In this document: piece after piece, positions 60,001-64,000 of the stretch
Layout of the letters: each line of letters starts with the position of its first letter
How positions within the stretch are numbered: position 1 is the first letter of the stretch
Assembly: GCA_008933995.1 (NCBI GenBank)
Contig: WARS01000044.1
Location: forward strand, 3,182,866 to 3,246,865
Source of the DNA: Datnioides undecimradiatus
Taxonomy: Eukaryota; Chordata; Actinopteri; Lobotiformes; Datnioididae
Direction of reading: 5' to 3'
Length of the DNA: 64,000 bases
Position numbers and translations under genes: made by a program
The notes under the pieces: model-generated
Seen by the model: only the letters and a program-made list of their open reading frames with translations
Told to the model about the DNA's origin: nothing
Database searches by the model: none

Positions 60001-62264
60001 TTTACTCAGTGGTATATAACATTAAGAGTGGCACATTAGAAAACACCATCACCATCTTGTTAATGCAACAGAAAAAAGAAGAAAATAATAGGATGTCATT
60101 GGATTTCCACTTGTTGAATATATGCAAAAATACAGCAAAAGCTCTTCCCCTCCACTTCAGAGGACAAATCTGCAGCAGCTACTATTGGATTATTATTTGA
60201 ATGTTTCTTTATTGTGCGGCCTGTCAGCCCATTCTTCCAATGCTGTCCTGCTCTTCCACTTTTGACCTTCTTATCCTGACAGCACAAGCCCCTGCAGCCT
60301 CCCCCTAATGACAGTGCACTGCCAATTCACCCACACAGCAATAATCACTAATTATTCCCCTCTCAACTATAGCCCAACAGCCCTCCTCATCTCTACACAC
60401 ACATCCATGCACATAGCCCCATGTTCAGGATGGATGGCCCTAATATCAGTCTGCTAGAAACAACAGGCTAAAGGACGTCACATGTTTTGCTGCACTTGTC
60501 GAACACTAAAGCTGCTCAGATCGTGCAGTATTTTGACGATAGCAGCATACCTCAGAGGAGAGTAAAGTGGTAATGTTCTTACTAAATATGTGACCAGAAA
60601 GGAACAACACACACGCACACAAAAATAAAAAGAGGAAGTTGTTGGGACGTTGCTGTATGTTGACAAATAAATCAGCTGTGTGTCTTGGCAAATAACAGGA
60701 AATCAAGTGTTAACAATGAGTAACCAAGTCACAGTTGTTATTTACATATTTCTACGGATGTTCTCTGTTGTTATGGAGGAAGGGCAGCACTTCCTGAACT
60801 ACACCCGTTTTTCAGTATTAAGTCTATTTGTACATTTCCAATTTTGCACATCTCATGGGGTTACTGTCCAATCTGACCCACGGAGACAACTAGAAGAGAG
60901 CGAATAAACATGGAGCAGATACATATTAAAAATAATCTAAAAAGCCCTGCATCTACCAGCCCACACTTGTCCTCCATGAGTCTTTATTTTGTCTGAGATT
61001 TCTCAGCCGTCTATCTGCCTGCTTCTGTCCAACTGAGCCACTGGAACAAAGAAGCATTTCCTCTGATACTTATCAGGAGCAGAGCGCTGCATTCAGCACG
61101 CCTCTCTGGCCCATTATAGGTTAGTAGGAAGGGACGCAAATAGCTCACCATGATTCACTGTGTTACATTCACAGATTCGGACACATTAAACAGTTGTGGA
61201 GTCAGATTGCCCTCCTCAAAACACACGCACGTGTGCACACATGCAGATGCACAAATAATTGGCTGGCCCTTTCAAACAGCTTCCTTTGACCCCCCAGCCC
61301 CATGTAATCATGGAAAGAAAGGGCAAAAGAGAAAGAGTATGAAGAGGAGGAGGAGGTGAGGACGGCTATTGAGTCACTGAATCAGCTGTCTCGGTCATGG
61401 CCAGCAGGCTGATTATCCCTGCAGGGGGTAAAAAGACAAACTGGTGTCATGCTCTCTGTATGTTTTTTCGTTTGACCCCTTTCTGCTTAGACTCAGTGAC
61501 TCCTGTCGTAAGACTTTATCTAAGAGAGGTTGTGCTGGTGTGTGCGTACACCTGTTTCACAAAAGTATTTGTGCAAGGAAACTCCTTACAGCACAATAAC
61601 CATGCAGCAGATTCAAATGTGTGACCACTCTTGAAGTGACACTGCAGTGGTCAAGCAGTGCACTTTCATTCAGTTTGGGGGCTCACAAGAATGGAAAAAC
61701 ACCTGAAGTGCAACAGCATTTTTCTAAAATGTTCTTTCAAATTCTATGCAACACATTTGTAACACACGATTTGAGAAGAATTTGTACCCAATTCAAGATA
61801 ACCCTGATGAAATCATTAAGTATTTCCACAAAATTGAGAAAACTGTCCTTACAGATTGATATTACTCAATACACAGAACCCTCAGAAATCTATTGAGGCC
61901 AACATACTGATAACTGTTATTTAATTTAATGTGACTCACTTACAACTGCCTTTGTAGCTATATTGGATAACTGGTTAATAACATTACAGGTCTGAAAAAT
62001 GCACAAATTCAATCAACATCTGTGTCATTCTCAACCACATTTAAAAAAAAGAAAAACAAAACAACGAGTTTCTCACCTGAGCAGACGTGTCATGGCGTGG
62101 CGGCAGACGTAGTGCAGAGGTGTGTTGTGCTGGTACTGCTCTCCATACGATGCATTTGGGTCTAAGCCGTCCCTGAACTGAGGGTTGCCCTCATACAGCT
62201 GCCATGCCAGGGCCTCGTCGCCGCCCACCAGGGCCTTGCGGAACTTGGTGGCTGTGTTGCCCAT
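49442..62264 (-). CDS. ankib1: ANKIB1, ankyrin and RBR-type E3 ubiquitin ligase, complete CDS in twenty exons
   Basis: RBR ligases load ubiquitin from E2 onto a RING2 cysteine before transfer. Coding exons are 62264-62077, 59305-59134, 59046-58915, 58187-57996, 56802-56685, 56547-56327, 55449-55361, 55261-55117, 54862-54702, 54414-54326, 54022-53892, 53764-53630, 53525-53439, 53312-53246, 52954-52809, 52219-52041, 51864-51813, 51657-51604, 51454-51331 and 50940-49442. All phases join, giving 1326 residues (human 1089). [12 protein letters not shown] offers a myristoylatable Gly2. Ankyrin repeats lie around residues 45-200, RING1 starts at Cys342 ([17 protein letters not shown]), an IBR lies near 415-480, and RING2 [19 protein letters not shown] holds the presumed catalytic Cys539. 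Ariadne-like helices follow, then a ubiquitin-interacting motif ([15 protein letters not shown], near 845-860). The 499-codon last exon accounts for most of the extra length. Confidence 0.96.
53591..53614. repeat. GT dinucleotide repeat in an ankib1 intron
   Basis: Twelve GT units. In ankib1 sense this is a CA repeat starting about 15 bases after the donor of the exon at 53764-53630. Confidence 0.9.
54032..54070. repeat. AC dinucleotide repeat abutting an ankib1 splice acceptor
   Basis: About 19 AC units. In ankib1 sense it reads (UG)19 UUUCCCACAG directly before the exon at 54022-53892, which carries the catalytic cysteine. Confidence 0.95.
56803..57090 (-). other. long pyrimidine tract before ankib1 exon 5
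   Basis: The plus strand is strongly purine-rich, apart from short interruptions, so the ankib1 transcript carries an extended pyrimidine tract directly upstream of the acceptor at 56803. Confidence 0.6.
58188..58545 (-). other. long pyrimidine tract before ankib1 exon 4
   Basis: About 350 bases of mostly A and G on the plus strand, read as a C/U-rich tract in the transcript. The minus-strand ORFs full of Phe, Ser and Leu in this interval are products of this composition. Confidence 0.7.
59320..59590 (-). other. long pyrimidine tract before ankib1 exon 2
   Basis: About 270 bases of purine-rich plus strand immediately upstream, in gene sense, of the acceptor at 59306, similar to the tracts before exons 1, 4 and 5. 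Confidence 0.65.
59667..59690. repeat. AC dinucleotide repeat in ankib1 intron 1
   Basis: About 12 AC units following scattered CACACA runs. Confidence 0.9.
59691..62076 (-). other. ankib1 intron between coding exons 1 and 2
   Basis: The largest intron of the gene in the window, about 2.8 kb overall. I see no exon or conserved RNA in it; the ORFs of 60-90 codons have no family resemblance. Confidence 0.5.
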
Positions 62265-62410
62265 GGCTTTAAGCTTGCTAAAGGCTGCCTAAAGGGAGCT
62301 GTGGCAGATGCCCGCCTGCCTATGCCTCCCTCCTTCTCCTCCTCCTCTTCCTCCTCCCCCGTTAACCACAGATCACAACTTAGAGCAACATGGTTCAGTG
62401 TTTTCCTGCC
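62265..62410 (-). other. 5' UTR part of the first ankib1 coding exon
   Basis: A TTACTTACAG/GG acceptor on the minus strand at 62411 marks the left end, in gene sense, of this exon. It leaves 146 bases of leader before the ATG and implies at least one upstream noncoding exon, which I could not place. Confidence 0.55.
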
Positions 62411-63272
62411 CTGTAAGTAAAACAGAGAGAGGGGAAGATTGATTAGAGGAAAGGGATGATGGAAAGAGGGACATGAGAAAAGGAAAGAATTGGAATGAAT
62501 GGCAGGGAAAAAAAGGTTGGTGAAGGTAGGAAAATGGAGAGCAAAATACCAAGACAGAAGACGGAAAGTAAAAGAGGAGAGAGACGGATGGAAAGGGAGA
62601 CACAGAGAGAGCAGCTCAATCAATCAGTCCATCCATCGATCAGCTGATGCGCTGCAGGGAGGATGTTATCTTACCGGAAATAGAGGGGGAAACAGAGGGA
62701 AAGAAGAAAGAGGCTAGAAAGACAAAGAGATAATTATAAAGAGGGCAGACGAGAGGGGAAGGTTAATGATATCCAGGCCATCGATTTGTAAGTCAGTTGA
62801 TGAAAGGCACGGTCAATATTACCACAGCTGGCCACCGCGAGTCCAGTCAGCCCGTGTTTGTGAGGAATTTGCATATTTTAGGCTGTTTACATGCTTGTCT
62901 GCCACTGGAGATATGAGCGTCTGAGTGTGTGTTAAACCATGCAGCGCTAATACACTGGGCCAAAAACCAGTTTTACTTTTCCTCTCAGGTGCTAAACCAA
63001 AGAATCACAGGAATCGCAGCTATGGCTGCCGCAGCTGAGTTTACTCTGCAGCAACAGCTTCCAAACCTGTGGTTGATTCACAAGTTATTGTGATCTTTTT
63101 GAATCTACTTTATTTGTGCAATTTTAATATAATATGCAAAATAAGAGTAATAACAGTGTGGGGAAAAGGAACAGATATGAGAAACAAACACACTAGTTCT
63201 TGCATTCTTACATATTGTATATAATCTCTGTCTTTATCAATGTATTCCAGTTCATTTCCTTCCTTCATTTTC

Positions 63273-63312
<40 letters not shown>

Positions 63313-64000
63313 TACACACACTTTATACTGTCTTTAACAGACAAACACACACCATTGCATCCTGTATTGAGTGGAGTCTGTATGAGTGTGCATGCGTCTC
63401 TGTCTGTGTGTGTCGGGCCATTGAGGGTATCATTACAGTCTTCATTCTATGGCCATCTGTCTGGCCCTCACAAAGAGCCTCTTTTAGCCCGGCTACAGTT
63501 GGCCGCTGGCTGGCCGGGCTCTGGAACATTTGAATAACGCGGCTGGCCGCCTCCCCTTTCTATGCAGTGACAGACAGGGACACAGTCAGGCAAAACACAC
63601 ACTGACAGACGGAGGCATACAGGCCGCACAGAAGCTGCTACCACTGTCGAATAATAGCCAACATCTTGCAAGTTCTGCTTCTGTGAGGCATTCAGTAAGC
63701 CGGACCTTGTGTGTCTGTGTGAGTATATTTGAGTGGTGATGGTGGTTGGGGGGTGGTTACTATAGTTAATAGGTCAGTCTGTCTGCTTGGCTCTCTGTTT
63801 TGTGCACACTGGTTTACTTCCAGTTCACTTCACTCCTCTGTGTATCTCTGCCCATGTCTCTCTGTCTCTCATACTAAATAAGGACAGGAAGTCGGGACAT
63901 AGAGGAACTTTGGAATTCCAGGGATCACAAGTCCTGCTATTTGCACTTGGCAGTGGCAGTGCAATTATGCACTATTATGAAAACTCTTAAGGGCTGTGCC
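62411..64000. other. ankib1 upstream intron or flank
   Basis: The part nearest the exon (to about 62760) is purine-rich on the plus strand, another long pyrimidine tract in gene sense. Further right is unique sequence, the TC/AC compound microsatellite and no supported coding sequence. Confidence 0.45.
63271..63325. repeat. compound TC-AC microsatellite
   Basis: About 13 TC units followed by AC units, interrupted once. Confidence 0.92.

Noticed and set aside
1-64000. CRISPR arrays, operons or bacterial elements
   Set aside because: The repeats are vertebrate microsatellites and remnants, and every supported gene is intron-split.

Overview
This is chromosomal DNA from a vertebrate, almost certainly a teleost fish. 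Eight protein-coding genes of vertebrate families are split into many short exons with GT-AG introns. Introns are compact (about 0.1-1.7 kb) and rich in microsatellites, and several remnants resemble repeats common in ray-finned fish. There is no bacterial, phage or CRISPR content. I joined exons by hand from splice sites, reading frame and recalled family sequence. For seven genes the joined exons give an uninterrupted reading frame from start to stop. The species, and which teleost a/b paralogue each gene is, cannot be decided from the window.

Layout. 0-4 kb (minus): exon 1 of a spire-family actin nucleator; the rest of that gene lies left of the window. 5.5-7.6 kb (minus): baalc, three coding exons. 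8.8-15.7 kb (minus): atp6v1c1, V-ATPase subunit C1, twelve coding exons. 15.7-20.8 kb: gene-poor, with a GATA microsatellite, a near-perfect hairpin and a decayed extra copy of an azin1 exon. 20.8-27.7 kb (plus): azin1, antizyme inhibitor 1, including the conserved upstream coding element that starts at a non-AUG codon. 30-38.4 kb (plus): adnp2, a zinc-finger/homeobox protein. 39.7-41.5 kb (minus): ggct. 42.1-45.7 kb (minus): snrpd1 (SmD1). 46.6-62.4 kb (minus): ankib1, an ankyrin plus RING-IBR-RING ubiquitin ligase with twenty coding exons and an unusually long last exon.

The genes do not form one pathway. They are mostly housekeeping genes (proton pump, polyamine control, glutathione cycle, splicing, ubiquitination, cytoskeleton, chromatin). 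baalc-atp6v1c1-azin1 keeps the order and relative orientation of human 8q22.3. Homologues of spire1, adnp2 and snrpd1 lie on human chromosome 18, and those of ggct and ankib1 on chromosome 7, so the block is a teleost-specific mixture.

The most interesting signals are regulatory: the azin1 upstream conserved coding region with its Pro-Pro-Trp motif and an abutting AUG uORF; a (UG)n tract in place of a polypyrimidine tract before the ankib1 exon that carries the catalytic cysteine; 200-350 nt pyrimidine tracts before several ankib1 exons; a possible divergent exon opposite ggct; and the orphan azin1 exon copy.
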